From assembly GCF_007558725.1 (NCBI RefSeq), contig NZ_VLPL01000008.1, positions 62,001 through 126,000 on the forward strand: a stretch of DNA of 64,000 nt, written 5' to 3'. The position numbers were made by a program, and so were the translations under genes. The notes beneath the pieces were generated by a model. That model did not search any database, was not told the DNA's origin, and worked only from the letters and a program-made list of their open reading frames with translations. The first letter of the stretch is position 1. Each line of letters starts with the position of its first letter. Below, piece by piece: positions 18,288 through 27,464 of the stretch. This stretch comes from Fluviicola chungangensis. Its GTDB lineage: Bacteria; Bacteroidota; Bacteroidia; Flavobacteriales_D; Crocinitomicaceae.

Positions 18288-19181
18288 TTACTTTCGTCCT
18301 CTTGGTGTTGATTTCTTTCCTCTGAAATTACCCGATTTTCCTCCGCTGTTTCTGTTCGACCCGGGTTTACTTCCGAATGGACGCTTGTCTTGTCCATTTT
18401 TCTTCTGTTGAACAGGTGTTTTTTTCTTTGCAGGATTGGATTTGTTGGCAGGCTTGTCGGCCTCTCCAGACGAATCTTTCAGCAATTCATTCATGGCGCG
18501 CATTTCTGCATCGGTGAGTTCACGCCATTCACCTAAAGGAAGTCCCTTCAGTTCGATGTTCATGATGCGGGTGCGTTCCAGTTTGGTCACGTTGTAACCG
18601 AAATACTCGCACATTCTGCGTATCTGACGATTTAAGCCCTGAACCAGGATGATTTTGAAAACCGTAGAAGAAATTGGTTCAACGATACACTTTTTGGTTA
18701 CTACTCCCAGTATTGGTACTCCGGCTGCCATTCGTTCCACAAAATCACTTGTAAAAGGTTTGTCAACCGTTACGATGTATTCTTTTTGATGCTGATTTCC
18801 GGCGCGCAGAATCTTGTTTACAATGTCTCCGTTTGTAGTCAGGAAAATAAGTCCTTGCGAATCCTTGTCCAATCGTCCGATTGGAAAAATACGTCTCGGA
18901 TGACCAATGTAATCAATGATGTTGTCTTCAACTCCTTTTTCGGTTGTGGAAGTAATGCCTCTGGGTTTGTTTAAAGCAATATACAGATCATCTTCCTGTA
19001 TTTTTCGCGGAACAGTATGTCCGTTCACCACGACGATGTCTTTGGAGAAAACCTGTGAGCCGATTTTTGCACGAACCCCATTGATGAATACCGATCCTTG
19101 CTCAATGTATTTATCGGCTTCCCTGCGTGAGCAGTAGCCGCTATCACTGATGAATTTATTTAGCCGGATCGATTCGTGCAT
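18288..19181 (-). CDS. rluF: 23S rRNA pseudouridine synthase, RluF type
   Basis: A 297-aa RsuA-family pseudouridine synthase predicted to modify a uridine in 23S rRNA. The N-terminal S4 RNA-binding domain is at residues 5-60 ([20 protein letters not shown]). The catalytic domain follows with Asp105 in [12 protein letters not shown] and the conserved [16 protein letters not shown]. The last 55 residues are a Lys/Arg/Gly/Ser-rich tail, probably binding RNA. The RluF assignment over RluB/RsuA rests on the start of the protein and LDKDSQG context; moderate certainty for the exact target position. Confidence 0.88.
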   Translation of the reverse strand: MHESIRLNKFISDSGYCSRREADKYIEQGSVFINGVRAKIGSQVFSKDIVVVNGHTVPRKIQEDDLYIALNKPRGITSTTEKGVEDNIIDYIGHPRRIFPIGRLDKDSQGLIFLTTNGDIVNKILRAGNQHQKEYIVTVDKPFTSDFVERMAAGVPILGVVTKKCIVEPISSTVFKIILVQGLNRQIRRMCEYFGYNVTKLERTRIMNIELKGLPLGEWRELTDAEMRAMNELLKDSSGEADKPANKSNPAKKKTPVQQKKNGQDKRPFGSKPGSNRNSGGKSGNFRGKKSTPRGRK

Positions 19182-19270
19182 GACTCTTATTGAAAACGGA
19201 GTTAAAAAGAGTACGAAGGTAGTTTATTCTATTCGATCTACAGTCTTGAAGCTGGATTTATTGATGCCGT

Positions 19271-19834
19271 TTATAGCTGAACACTGATCGTGAATTCTCC
19301 CTTTTTGCTACAAGTAGAGACATCTTTGTTTAGCGTGTATTGAACACAATTATTCACACACTGCATGATGACATCCAATTCATCGGTCGATAGCTCTTTC
19401 TGTGCATTGATTTGGTAGACTTCTTCCTGTGGTTCAGGTTGTAATTTGAGGACCAGAACGGAAAGGGATTCGGCATTGATTTTTTTTGAATAGGTTACGA
19501 ATCCATCCACTGTAAATTCAACGACAATTTCTTTTTGGTCGGTTGCAAATTCAAAACTCAGTTCCGGTCCCAATTCCTTTTCAAAAAGAATTTTCCCTTT
19601 TGTATCTGAGATTTGAATATTTCCACTTTTCTTGTTGCCGGAAATCTTACCGTTCAGGCGATTGATATTTCCTCCCAAATGCGCAATTTCAATGGCATAA
19701 TTCAATGGTTTTTGGTACTGATCAAGGGAAAACCAATATTCGAAGGATTTGTCTTCACGAACTGTTTGGTGCATGATCTGACTATGTATGAAGGAACAGC
19801 AAGATAATGTAAGTAATGTTATGATAGCTTTCAT
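19271..19834 (-). CDS. Secreted hypothetical protein
   Basis: The ATG at 19832-19834 was chosen because it begins a signal peptide (MKAIITLLTLSCCSFIHSQ), leaving a product of 187 aa; the frame itself opens further upstream. The mature part is mostly beta-type, with a short KKSGNIQISDTKGKILFEK-like stretch reminiscent of a small beta-sandwich. Near the C-terminus are several cysteines (CVNNCVQ, TCSKKG) that could form disulfides. No family recognised. It is probably periplasmic. Confidence 0.65.
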   Translation of the reverse strand: MKAIITLLTLSCCSFIHSQIMHQTVREDKSFEYWFSLDQYQKPLNYAIEIAHLGGNINRLNGKISGNKKSGNIQISDTKGKILFEKELGPELSFEFATDQKEIVVEFTVDGFVTYSKKINAESLSVLVLKLQPEPQEEVYQINAQKELSTDELDVIMQCVNNCVQYTLNKDVSTCSKKGEFTISVQL

Positions 19835-19887
19835 AAGTTTCCAATTTTCTGTAGCACCATAAAAGTAATGCCAAAATCGGATTGGGC

Positions 19888-19931
19888 AACAAAAACGTCC
19901 ATTAGTCAATGAACTAATGGACGTTTTTGTT
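19888..19931. terminator. Strong bidirectional terminator
   Basis: A 19-bp perfect stem (19888-19906 with 19913-19931) and a 6-nt loop, flanked by A and T runs on both arms, so it is U-tailed in either direction. On the minus strand it lies 14 bp after the stop of the GH3 gene and ends that transcript before the next gene. Confidence 0.85.
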
Positions 19932-19944
19932 ATTCGGGTTGAAT

Positions 19945-21105
19945 TTATTTAATTGCTCCTGCACACAATTTCATGCGAATAACTCGTTTTGCAGCAGAAT
20001 CTACAATTGCTTTAAACGCTGCATCTGAGCGGTATTTTGCCAGGATCTCTCCGTGTGATCGCATACAATCCAAAGGCATCAATAAAATATCTACACCGGC
20101 TTCAATAGCTTTTACACTGTTTCCCTTTACTGCTGTAACTCCGCCCATGTTCATGGCATCGGTTACTACCAGTCCTTTAAAACCAAGTTCTTTTCGCAGT
20201 AAATCCGTAACAATTACTTTCGAGCAGGTAGCCGGCAATCCGTTTGTATTGTATTTCGGGTTGTTTACAACTGCTAAGTGTCCGATCATGATACTTAAAA
20301 CTCCCTTTTGGATCAATTCCGGATATGTTTTTATTTCTTTTAATTCACCGTCAATTGCCTGTAAGGATTTATGCGTATCTCCGGAAACCAATCCGTGTCC
20401 GGGAAAGTGTTTTGCCGTAGCAATGATCCCTTGTTCCTGCATACGTGCAATAAACGCGTTCGACCAGGGAACATTGTTTGCCTCTACTTTCGCAAATCCT
20501 CTGTATCCGACGGTTCCGTTTTTAGCCAAATCCACCACCGGGGCAAAATTGTAATTGATCCCGATTGCTTTCAAGGTAGCTGCTATTGTATCGGCACATT
20601 GGTTTACTTCAGCAAGTGAAGTGATTTCGTTTGCTTTCTTTACGGGTGAAGAACCAGAAATTTTGCGGTTGAACAAGCTTGGCTCTGCATCTGCACTGTA
20701 CAAAAATCCCGGGTTTCCATTTTTTTCGTTCAGTTCATTGAATTTGGTTATCCAGGAAGTAAATTCTGTTTTGGTACCGTTTAACATTAATACACCACCA
20801 ATCACTCGTTTGTTGATCAGGGCTTCAATGGAGTTCGGTGTATTCCCAAGTCTTCCAACTGCCGGCATGATCAATTGTGCAACAATAGCCGTATCGTCCA
20901 GGGTCTTAAATAGTTCTTCGACGTCTTTATCTAAATCGTTGTTTTCACTTAAATAATCTGAAAGTTTGTAGGTATGTTTAATTTCGGGTAATTGAGGTAC
21001 CGTTCGTTCTTTTGTTTGCGTTTCTGTTTTCGTCCCCTCTGCATTTTGTCCGCAAGCCTGAAGCAATAAAGCAGAGCAAGCACAAATTGTGATCCAATGT
21101 TTCAT
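19945..21105 (-). CDS. GH3 beta-N-acetylhexosaminidase-like lipoprotein
   Basis: The start at 21105 gives MKHWITICACSALLLQACGQ, a lipoprotein signal with Cys18; product 386 aa. The catalytic (beta/alpha)8 domain of glycoside hydrolase family 3 is complete. It contains the KHFPGHG loop followed by GDTHKSL (Asp/His dyad that acts as acid/base in NagZ-type enzymes) and the nucleophile Asp in VVTDAMNMGGV. It would hydrolyse beta-N-acetylglucosaminides, for example cell-wall fragments, from an envelope location rather than from the cytoplasm as in E. coli NagZ. It lacks the second domain of larger GH3 enzymes. Followed by a strong terminator. Confidence 0.9.
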   Translation of the reverse strand: MKHWITICACSALLLQACGQNAEGTKTETQTKERTVPQLPEIKHTYKLSDYLSENNDLDKDVEELFKTLDDTAIVAQLIMPAVGRLGNTPNSIEALINKRVIGGVLMLNGTKTEFTSWITKFNELNEKNGNPGFLYSADAEPSLFNRKISGSSPVKKANEITSLAEVNQCADTIAATLKAIGINYNFAPVVDLAKNGTVGYRGFAKVEANNVPWSNAFIARMQEQGIIATAKHFPGHGLVSGDTHKSLQAIDGELKEIKTYPELIQKGVLSIMIGHLAVVNNPKYNTNGLPATCSKVIVTDLLRKELGFKGLVVTDAMNMGGVTAVKGNSVKAIEAGVDILLMPLDCMRSHGEILAKYRSDAAFKAIVDSAAKRVIRMKLCAGAIK

Positions 21106-21209
21106 TTCTACTTTTATCATAGTTGCTGCAAATGTAAGCCGAAAGTTGCTTACGATCGCCTTTTGCATAGGCACTTATAAACAATTCAAAGGTGAATTGT
21201 CATTTCTGT

Positions 21210-22712
21210 TTATTGTTTGACGATGCGCAGCACACGCTTTTCTCCGGAATTTGTAGTCACATTTAGCAGGTAAATTCCTGTCGACAAATCAGACATGTTT
21301 AATTCATTTTCTGAAAGCACAATCCATTGCTTTTTCCCGAACAAATCAACTACTTCAACGGAACGAACAGGTTCGTTTGCATGGATTTCCAATAAATTGC
21401 TTACCGGATTGGGAGAACAGGAAACGACAACTTTTGATCCTTCTTCCATTCCCAATGTAGAGTAAACAATGCAGGAAGAGGTATCCGTGCAATTGTTTAT
21501 GGTGATGGACACGGCATAAGCTCCGTCAGCAGTTGGTGAAAAAGTTTGGGCTGTTGCCCCGGAAATAACGGCATAGCCGTTTCCGCAGTCAAGCCACTGG
21601 TATTGTGCACCACTTGCAACTGCGCTTAGTTGGTGCCCGGATAAATTGACCCCGTTGTTGATGTTCGTTACTGTTAAAATACTTGTAACAATACTGTCAC
21701 AGCCATTTGCAGCGGATAAGGGATCGTTGTATGTTCCAGAAGTTGTATGGGTGAACGGCCCGACAGTTAAACTTTCTCCCGAACAAATGGAAACGGTCTG
21801 ACTGCTCCCGATTGCTGCGGGTTCTGTCAAAGTTTGTGTCAATTGCTGGGTACACCCGGTCGCATCTGTAATGGTGCAAGTATATGTTCCTGCTCCCTTA
21901 TTGTTAAGGTTTTGAGTCGTTGTAACCGGGCTGGTGTTCCAGGAGTAAGTAATCGGAGTTAAACCGGAAGGGGTTAGTTGAACGTATCCGTTAGTTTCAC
22001 CGAAACAGTCGGGGTCATGAAATCCAAGAATACTGCTTGTACTGACAGGTGAAGCTCCTGAAACAGCAAATATTGCTGTTTTAATAGAGGGAGAAGAAGT
22101 GGTATTGATGATCAGGATGCGTTGTATCGTTTTCGCTTGGTCTGCACAAGATAAATGCACGTTGATCCGATACATATATGGCTGAAAAGCGTTGTAATCC
22201 GGCGTATCTCCCGTTCTTCCCGTTCTGTCAAAGCCATTGATAACAGCACCGGTTCCTGTAAACCAGTCGGGAAGATTTGAACTTGGTACAACCATTGCAC
22301 TGCCATCCGTAAATTTGATAATGAACAAAACGGTTCCTGCCCCTTCCGTTGAAAATCCTAAGAAACTTAAGGAAGAATAAGAGGAGGGAGTGGTCAATTC
22401 CAAAGAATCGGTTTGACCGGTGGAAAGGAAAATAACATTGTCTGAAGTATATGGAGCTAATTGATAGGTGCTTGATCCGGAAGTGATCAGGCCGTTATTC
22501 GGTAAGCCTGTTCCAGTTCCAAAAGAGGAACCATATGTCTGATTGTACAAAACATAATCACTACCATCCATTGCTGTGTTGGTTGTGGTCATGGCCGGAG
22601 TTGCTTCGGCAATTACATCGAAATTATAGCCCGTTACAGCTATCGGGGTGTAGTTTTGGGTGAAGGCAAGTGAAGTGATGAATAAAGTTGCGAGTGTAAA
22701 AAATGATTTCAT
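21210..22712 (-). CDS. T9SS cargo protein with SprB-type repeat
   Basis: A 500-aa exported protein with an N-terminal signal peptide (MKSFFTLATLFITSLAFTQ). Residues 20-220 form a beta-rich domain. At about 225-300 is a SprB-type repeat (DPDCFGETNGYVQLTPSG, then TYTCTITDATGC), common in cell-surface adhesins of gliding Bacteroidota. A PKD-like or Ig-like segment follows. The C-terminal 75 residues are a type A sorting domain: 'SPNPVSNLLEI', 'VEVVDLFGKK' and 'LSTGIYLLNVTT'. It is thus expected to be secreted by the type IX system and attached to the surface. A TAACTTTG -7-like element lies upstream. Confidence 0.88.
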   Translation of the reverse strand: MKSFFTLATLFITSLAFTQNYTPIAVTGYNFDVIAEATPAMTTTNTAMDGSDYVLYNQTYGSSFGTGTGLPNNGLITSGSSTYQLAPYTSDNVIFLSTGQTDSLELTTPSSYSSLSFLGFSTEGAGTVLFIIKFTDGSAMVVPSSNLPDWFTGTGAVINGFDRTGRTGDTPDYNAFQPYMYRINVHLSCADQAKTIQRILIINTTSSPSIKTAIFAVSGASPVSTSSILGFHDPDCFGETNGYVQLTPSGLTPITYSWNTSPVTTTQNLNNKGAGTYTCTITDATGCTQQLTQTLTEPAAIGSSQTVSICSGESLTVGPFTHTTSGTYNDPLSAANGCDSIVTSILTVTNINNGVNLSGHQLSAVASGAQYQWLDCGNGYAVISGATAQTFSPTADGAYAVSITINNCTDTSSCIVYSTLGMEEGSKVVVSCSPNPVSNLLEIHANEPVRSVEVVDLFGKKQWIVLSENELNMSDLSTGIYLLNVTTNSGEKRVLRIVKQ

Positions 22713-22865
22713 AGTCTATAAGGTTCCATTCAATTTTGAATTGTTGCAGACTAAAAATATTCTAAAACGATTAATTAATCAAAGTTACTCATAATCAATG
22801 CATCAGAAAGAACGATAAATCACAATTCCTTTCATTTTTATGAAAAATTGAAACAGTAACGACTG

Positions 22866-23408
22866 CTATTTTAACTTATCAGAAGCATTTTTGGAAGCAT
22901 TTGTTTTCCTTGCAGCCGGTTTTTTGGTCGTTATTTTTTGTTTAACGGGCCTTGACCTGGATAACGCATATTTTTCTTTGTGGTCTTCCTGGGCCTCTTC
23001 AATCGAATGAGAAGCCGTTATAGATTGATGTTGATCTGATAGCTCACTTAGTTTTTGATAGTATTTTTGAACAATTATCATTTCATCTTCCGTCATACTT
23101 TCAATATCGACCAGGCGGTTGCTTGATTTGTTACTTGAAGCGACCAATTCGTTCAATTTGAGTTGAGTAGCCAGCGAATCCTTATTTTGGGATTTTTGGA
23201 TCAGGAAAACCATTAGAAAGGTGATGATGGTTGTTCCAGTATTGATTACCAGCTGCCAGGTTTCAGAAAAATCAAAGAAAGGTCCGCATATTGCCCAAAC
23301 AATAACTAACGAAAGTGCAGTAATAAAAGCATAAGGGCTTCCCACTGCTTTTGAAGCCTTTGTTGCAAAATTCTCGAAGAATTGCTTGCCTGATTTTTTA
23401 CGTTTCAT
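22866..23408 (-). CDS. Low-affinity iron permease family protein
   Basis: A 180-aa membrane protein. The N-terminal part (FFENFATKASKAVGSPYAFI) and two helices at about 28-46 and 52-72, then IQKSQNKDSLATQLKLNELV, match the low-affinity iron permease family (Fet4-like domain, bacterial half-length form). Despite the name, iron transport is not proven for bacterial members. The C-terminal 60 residues are charged and end in a Lys/Ala/Ser-rich tail, reminiscent of stress-island proteins. It lies 30 bp after the SDR gene on the same strand, probably one operon. Confidence 0.8.
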   Translation of the reverse strand: MKRKKSGKQFFENFATKASKAVGSPYAFITALSLVIVWAICGPFFDFSETWQLVINTGTTIITFLMVFLIQKSQNKDSLATQLKLNELVASSNKSSNRLVDIESMTEDEMIIVQKYYQKLSELSDQHQSITASHSIEEAQEDHKEKYALSRSRPVKQKITTKKPAARKTNASKNASDKLK

Positions 23409-23438
23409 CGTATGCTCTTTTTGAATTAAAAGGAATGT

Positions 23439-24284
23439 TTAATTTTCTACGATCTCACCCCCATTTACATGGATGAATTGTCCGGTTATATAACTGCTAT
23501 CGGAAGAAGCCAGGAAAACGTATGCCGGAGCGACTTCAGAAGGCTGGCCGGCACGACCCATGGGAGTGTCCTTTCCGAATTTTTTCAATTTTTCAAAGCT
23601 GGAAACTATTAAAGGGGTCCATATCGGCCCGGGTGCAACACCATTTACGCGGATTCCTTTTTTTGCAAGCATCAGGGCAAGTGATTTGGTGAATGTTGAA
23701 ATAGCACCTTTTGTACTCGAATAATCCAGTAAATGGTCACTTCCACGGTATGCCGTCACAGATGAAGTGTTAATAATAGTGTCTCCTTTCGAAAGGTGTG
23801 GAATAGCAGCTTTTACAATATAAAAAAGGGGGTAAACATTCGTTTCGAACGTTTTCACCATATTTTCAGAAGTCACTTCTGATGGAGTGTCCGTATTGAA
23901 ATGGGTTCCTGCATTATTGACTACAATATTCACCCTTCCATATTCTTTGATTACATCTTTGATACATTTTTTGCAGAATTTTTCATCCGTAAGATCGCCT
24001 TTTATAAGTAGGCAGTTTCTGTTCTGGGCTTCCACCAATTTTTTGGTTTCCTGTGCATCTTTTTTTTCAGAGAGATAAACGATCGCCACGTCAGCACCTT
24101 CATGAGCATAATGAACAGCAACACTTTTTCCAATCCCACTGTCTCCACCCGTTATCAGTGCCACTTTGTTGGTTAGCTTGCCGCTTGCTTTGTATTTTTT
24201 GCTGATGTATTCCGGACTGGGAATCATTTTGGACTCCAGTCCCGGTTTTTTTTGTTTCTGGGGTTTAAAATTTTTCTGCTTCAT
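23439..24284 (-). CDS. SDR oxidoreductase, general-stress-protein type
   Basis: A 281-aa short-chain dehydrogenase/reductase. A 40-residue basic N-terminal extension precedes the Rossmann fold. The cofactor loop is TGGDSGIGKS, and NNAG, the catalytic Ser in NTSSVTAYRG and the YxxxK pair in DYSSTKGAI are all present. The N-terminal extension and the MIPSPEYI...Y..SGKL segment match the YhdF/YhxD-type general stress SDRs rather than fatty-acid FabG. The substrate is unknown. It is likely cotranscribed with the downstream permease-like gene, and both could be part of a general stress response. Confidence 0.88.
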   Translation of the reverse strand: MKQKNFKPQKQKKPGLESKMIPSPEYISKKYKASGKLTNKVALITGGDSGIGKSVAVHYAHEGADVAIVYLSEKKDAQETKKLVEAQNRNCLLIKGDLTDEKFCKKCIKDVIKEYGRVNIVVNNAGTHFNTDTPSEVTSENMVKTFETNVYPLFYIVKAAIPHLSKGDTIINTSSVTAYRGSDHLLDYSSTKGAISTFTKSLALMLAKKGIRVNGVAPGPIWTPLIVSSFEKLKKFGKDTPMGRAGQPSEVAPAYVFLASSDSSYITGQFIHVNGGEIVEN

Positions 24285-24331
24285 GAATAAAACGGTTTAA
24301 AAGTCCTATTCAAAAATTAATTGAAGCAAAA

Positions 24332-25345
24332 CTATTTTCCAAAAACTTTATCCCAATAAACGCTAAAGTTTATTTTACTGAAATCGCGGGAGCGGTGTGA
24401 AAAAAGCTTTTCAGGTTTTTGGTCTTTTAGGATAAAACCATATCCCAGGAGTGGGTTTCTGCTGGTCCCGTTGGTAATGGTTGTGGTTGTTCCAAACCTA
24501 AGATCAAAAATAAACAGGCTGTCCCGGTGTTGTTCGACGGCGTAAAATCCATTCGTTATATGCTCGATTTCCGTGATCCGTGATTTTCCCTGCCAACGGA
24601 TGTTTTTCAGCAATTGGTGATTCTTGGGAAGCACTTCGATTTGTTTTGGATCAAAAGGGGCGAAAAGAGATTTATAACCTATGTAATAACATGAATCATC
24701 TTCCACGATTAAGTCCCAATAAAAAGAAGTTAAGGGCATGGGAGTAACCATCGCTCTTTTAGGATGAATAGCTGCTTGTTCAAAGTAAGAATCCGTCTTG
24801 CTGTAAACGAATAATTTGATCCCGACCCCCCAAAGTAAATACAGGCAAGAATAACCAATTCCAATCCAGTTCCAGATACGCCGTCTTTTGGATTCCCGAT
24901 TCATAAACAACGCACCAATCAACAGGACCATAAACGGAAGTGTGTACAAAGGGTCGATGACGAAAACCGAATTGAAAGTCAGCCGCCAATCAAGCGGCCA
25001 AAAAAACTGCGTTCCATAATTGGTGAAAATATCCAGCATGGGATGCGTTACAATCGAGAGGAACCACAATAGAAACCATGTTCTGTGGGTATACTTTTTA
25101 CCACTTCCTTTACCCGAAAAATACATGAGGAAGATTCCGGCAATCAGCGCAAACAACAGTGAATGTGAAAATCCCCGGTGAACCAATGCGGCATCCAAAG
25201 GGTCATAGAAGAAACGAAGAAAAACATCCAGATCCGGTATTGTACCTCCAATTGCACCCCATAAAGCAGCTTTCGCTCCCATTTTTCTTCCTGCAACCGC
25301 TTCACCGACAGCGGCTCCTAATACAATTTGAGTCAAAGAATCCAT
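24332..25345 (-). CDS. YdjM-like membrane metal-dependent hydrolase
   Basis: A 337-aa protein beginning MDSLTQIVLGAAVGEAVAGR, the hallmark of the LexA-regulated YdjM-type 'membrane-bound metal-dependent hydrolase' family. Putative metal ligands are in GTIPDLD (Asp), VHRGFSHSLLF (two His) and VTHPMLDIFTNYG (His, Asp). Four or five membrane helices occupy residues 60-190; the C-terminal 140 residues are soluble. The biochemical role of the family is not established; phospholipase-C-like activity has been proposed on sequence grounds. The gene is divergent from radC, another gene often linked with DNA damage. Confidence 0.85.
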   Translation of the reverse strand: MDSLTQIVLGAAVGEAVAGRKMGAKAALWGAIGGTIPDLDVFLRFFYDPLDAALVHRGFSHSLLFALIAGIFLMYFSGKGSGKKYTHRTWFLLWFLSIVTHPMLDIFTNYGTQFFWPLDWRLTFNSVFVIDPLYTLPFMVLLIGALFMNRESKRRRIWNWIGIGYSCLYLLWGVGIKLFVYSKTDSYFEQAAIHPKRAMVTPMPLTSFYWDLIVEDDSCYYIGYKSLFAPFDPKQIEVLPKNHQLLKNIRWQGKSRITEIEHITNGFYAVEQHRDSLFIFDLRFGTTTTITNGTSRNPLLGYGFILKDQKPEKLFSHRSRDFSKINFSVYWDKVFGK

Positions 25346-25484
25346 GGCGTAAATGTAAGAGATATTCTATTTTAATACTTGATTAAAAAATCGGATAAAA
25401 ATGTTGATAAAAATGGAAAAATGTAGTGAAATGGTTTTTTACTTCGAAAGTATTTTCGTATTTTCAGGTAAAATTTGAAGATAA

Positions 25485-26177
25485 ATGCAAGTCCAAAAAA
25501 CAACCATTCCTCATTGGTCTGAAGATGACAGACCCCGTGAAAAAATGATGCTTAAAGGAAGAAGTTCATTGTCAGATGCAGAACTCCTTGCGATTCTTAT
25601 CGGAACCGGTACCGGCTCAAAATCGGCAGTAGATTTAGGTAGGGAATTACTCTCTTTGTCCAATGGAAATCTATACGAATTTGGTAAACTCCGGCTTTCT
25701 CAACTATGTGCCGTAAAAGGAATCGGGCAATCCAAAGCGATCGCAGTTTTAGCCGCCTTGGAATTGGGAAGGCGAAGAAAAGATCTCCGAACAGAAAAAC
25801 GCACCAAAATCACAGGATCTTTGAAAGCCTATCAGGAATTGAAGGGTTACTTTTCTGATCTGCAACACGAAGAGTTTTTTGTCCTTTACCTGAACCGCGC
25901 GAATAAGGTGTTGCAGGTAAAGCAACTTTCGGTTGGAGGAACCTCGGGAACATATGTTGATCCGAAAATCATTTTCAAGAACGGGATGGATTTAGCGGCA
26001 TCGGGGATTATTTTGGCTCATAACCACCCAAGCGGAAATTTGAAACCAAGTGAAGAAGATAAAAAAATCACCAAAAAGATCAAACAATTCGGAGAGATGA
26101 TTGAAATGCCTGTTTTGGATCATCTCATTATCACGGATAATGGCTACTTTAGCTTCTCGGATCAAGAACTTCTTTAA
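25485..26177 (+). CDS. radC: RadC family protein (JAMM/MPN+ domain)
   Basis: A 230-aa protein of the UPF0758/RadC family. A helix-hairpin-helix element is visible near residues 70-95 (LCAVKGIGQSKAIAVLAALE). The C-terminal JAMM metalloprotease-like domain has HxH-P-S-G...D: His179, His181 and Asp192 within AHNHPSGNLKPSEED. The historical link to recombinational repair is doubtful; the true substrate is unknown. The next gene starts 3 bp after the stop, so radC heads an operon with a deacetylase-like and a GSCFA gene. Confidence 0.93.
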   Translation: MQVQKTTIPHWSEDDRPREKMMLKGRSSLSDAELLAILIGTGTGSKSAVDLGRELLSLSNGNLYEFGKLRLSQLCAVKGIGQSKAIAVLAALELGRRRKDLRTEKRTKITGSLKAYQELKGYFSDLQHEEFFVLYLNRANKVLQVKQLSVGGTSGTYVDPKIIFKNGMDLAASGIILAHNHPSGNLKPSEEDKKITKKIKQFGEMIEMPVLDHLIITDNGYFSFSDQELL

Positions 26178-26180
26178 AAC

Positions 26181-27464
26181 ATGTTGTTTTACGTCGATGA
26201 AATTTCAGTACGCTTAATTTATACCCTTGATTTCATATTCAAGGAACATGGCTTAGAATATCAATTGACGAATGATAAATCTGCCTTTAATTCCTTTTCC
26301 GGAAGAAAAATAGCCTATTCCCGTTTTGAATTCGGTCATTCACCTGTTTTATATCCCTCAGCTTTATTATTTGAGGAGTCATACAGGGAAACGGTGCATG
26401 TAGAAAAAGGCAGCTGGCAGGAAACAGATTGTTTAAAGTTTGATTCTGTTTCGGATCCCCTGGCTTCCATTTTTTATGTCATCACGCGCTATGAGGAATA
26501 CCATTGTAAATTTCCGGATGATCACGGAAGGTTTACAGCAAAAGAAAGCCTTCAAAGTAAATTCGGGTGGCTGCATATCCAAATTGTTGAGCGCTGGATA
26601 GAAGCGTTCTTCCGGTTTTATTCCCCCGAATTATATGACGAACTGATCTCCCGAAAACAGGTCCGGATTATTCCTTCTTTTGATATTGATAATACCTTTT
26701 CCTACAAATGGAAGGAAGGTTGGCGGTCCTGGTTATCGAATGGAAAAGATATGTTGCAGAACAACAAAGAACGTTTGAGAACCCGGAAACTGGTCCAGAA
26801 AGGAGAACTGACTGATCCCTATGACTCTTTTGAAACCATTCGTTCTGTTTTTCAAAGCTACCCGGAAACACGTGTTTTTTGGCAGTTGGGAAACTATGCT
26901 AAATATGATACGAATATAGCATGGAACCACCCACAACATCAGAAGTTGATTTTAAGCTTAAGTGAATTGGGGTTTGTTGGTTTACATCCAAGTTATGCCA
27001 GCAATCATTCGGATGAAAAATTGGATCAGGAAGTACTCCGTTTAGAAAGAATCACATCGAAAACGGTTCTGGAATCCAGGCAACATTTTCTGAAGTTAAA
27101 TCTCCCGAATACTTACCGCAGAATGATTGAACGTGGTTTTGAAAAAGACTACACCATGGGATATGCGGATGATTATGGTTTTCGGTCAGGTACTGCATAT
27201 GAACACGTTTTTTTTGATTTGTTGACCAACCAGCCATTTCCGAACTACCGAATAGTTCCTTTTGCCTATATGGACGGAACATTGCTGGAATACAAGAAGC
27301 TGACCATTGATCAAAGTATGGAAGCTGTTGATCAATTAATAGAAGAAGTCAAAAGATACGGAGGTGTTTTTTGTTTCATCTGGCACAATGAAACGTTGGC
27401 AGAAGCAGGGAAGTGGAAAGGATGGAGAAAGGTTTTTGATCATACATTGGAACAATTAAAATGA
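26181..27464 (+). CDS. Polysaccharide-deacetylase-like protein
   Basis: A 427-aa protein. The N-terminal 130 residues (MLFYVDEISVRLIYTLDFIF) match the uncharacterised domain that precedes a NodB-like deacetylase fold in Bacteroidota. The motif IIPSFDIDNTFSYKWK supplies the metal-binding Asp residues, GLHPSYASNH a His-containing motif, and the C-terminal FCFIWHNETL the late His. It probably acts on a cell-surface or secondary polysaccharide, or is a non-classical hydrolase of this fold. It overlaps the following GSCFA gene by 4 bp. Cytoplasmic, with no signal peptide. Confidence 0.8.
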   Translation: MLFYVDEISVRLIYTLDFIFKEHGLEYQLTNDKSAFNSFSGRKIAYSRFEFGHSPVLYPSALLFEESYRETVHVEKGSWQETDCLKFDSVSDPLASIFYVITRYEEYHCKFPDDHGRFTAKESLQSKFGWLHIQIVERWIEAFFRFYSPELYDELISRKQVRIIPSFDIDNTFSYKWKEGWRSWLSNGKDMLQNNKERLRTRKLVQKGELTDPYDSFETIRSVFQSYPETRVFWQLGNYAKYDTNIAWNHPQHQKLILSLSELGFVGLHPSYASNHSDEKLDQEVLRLERITSKTVLESRQHFLKLNLPNTYRRMIERGFEKDYTMGYADDYGFRSGTAYEHVFFDLLTNQPFPNYRIVPFAYMDGTLLEYKKLTIDQSMEAVDQLIEEVKRYGGVFCFIWHNETLAEAGKWKGWRKVFDHTLEQLK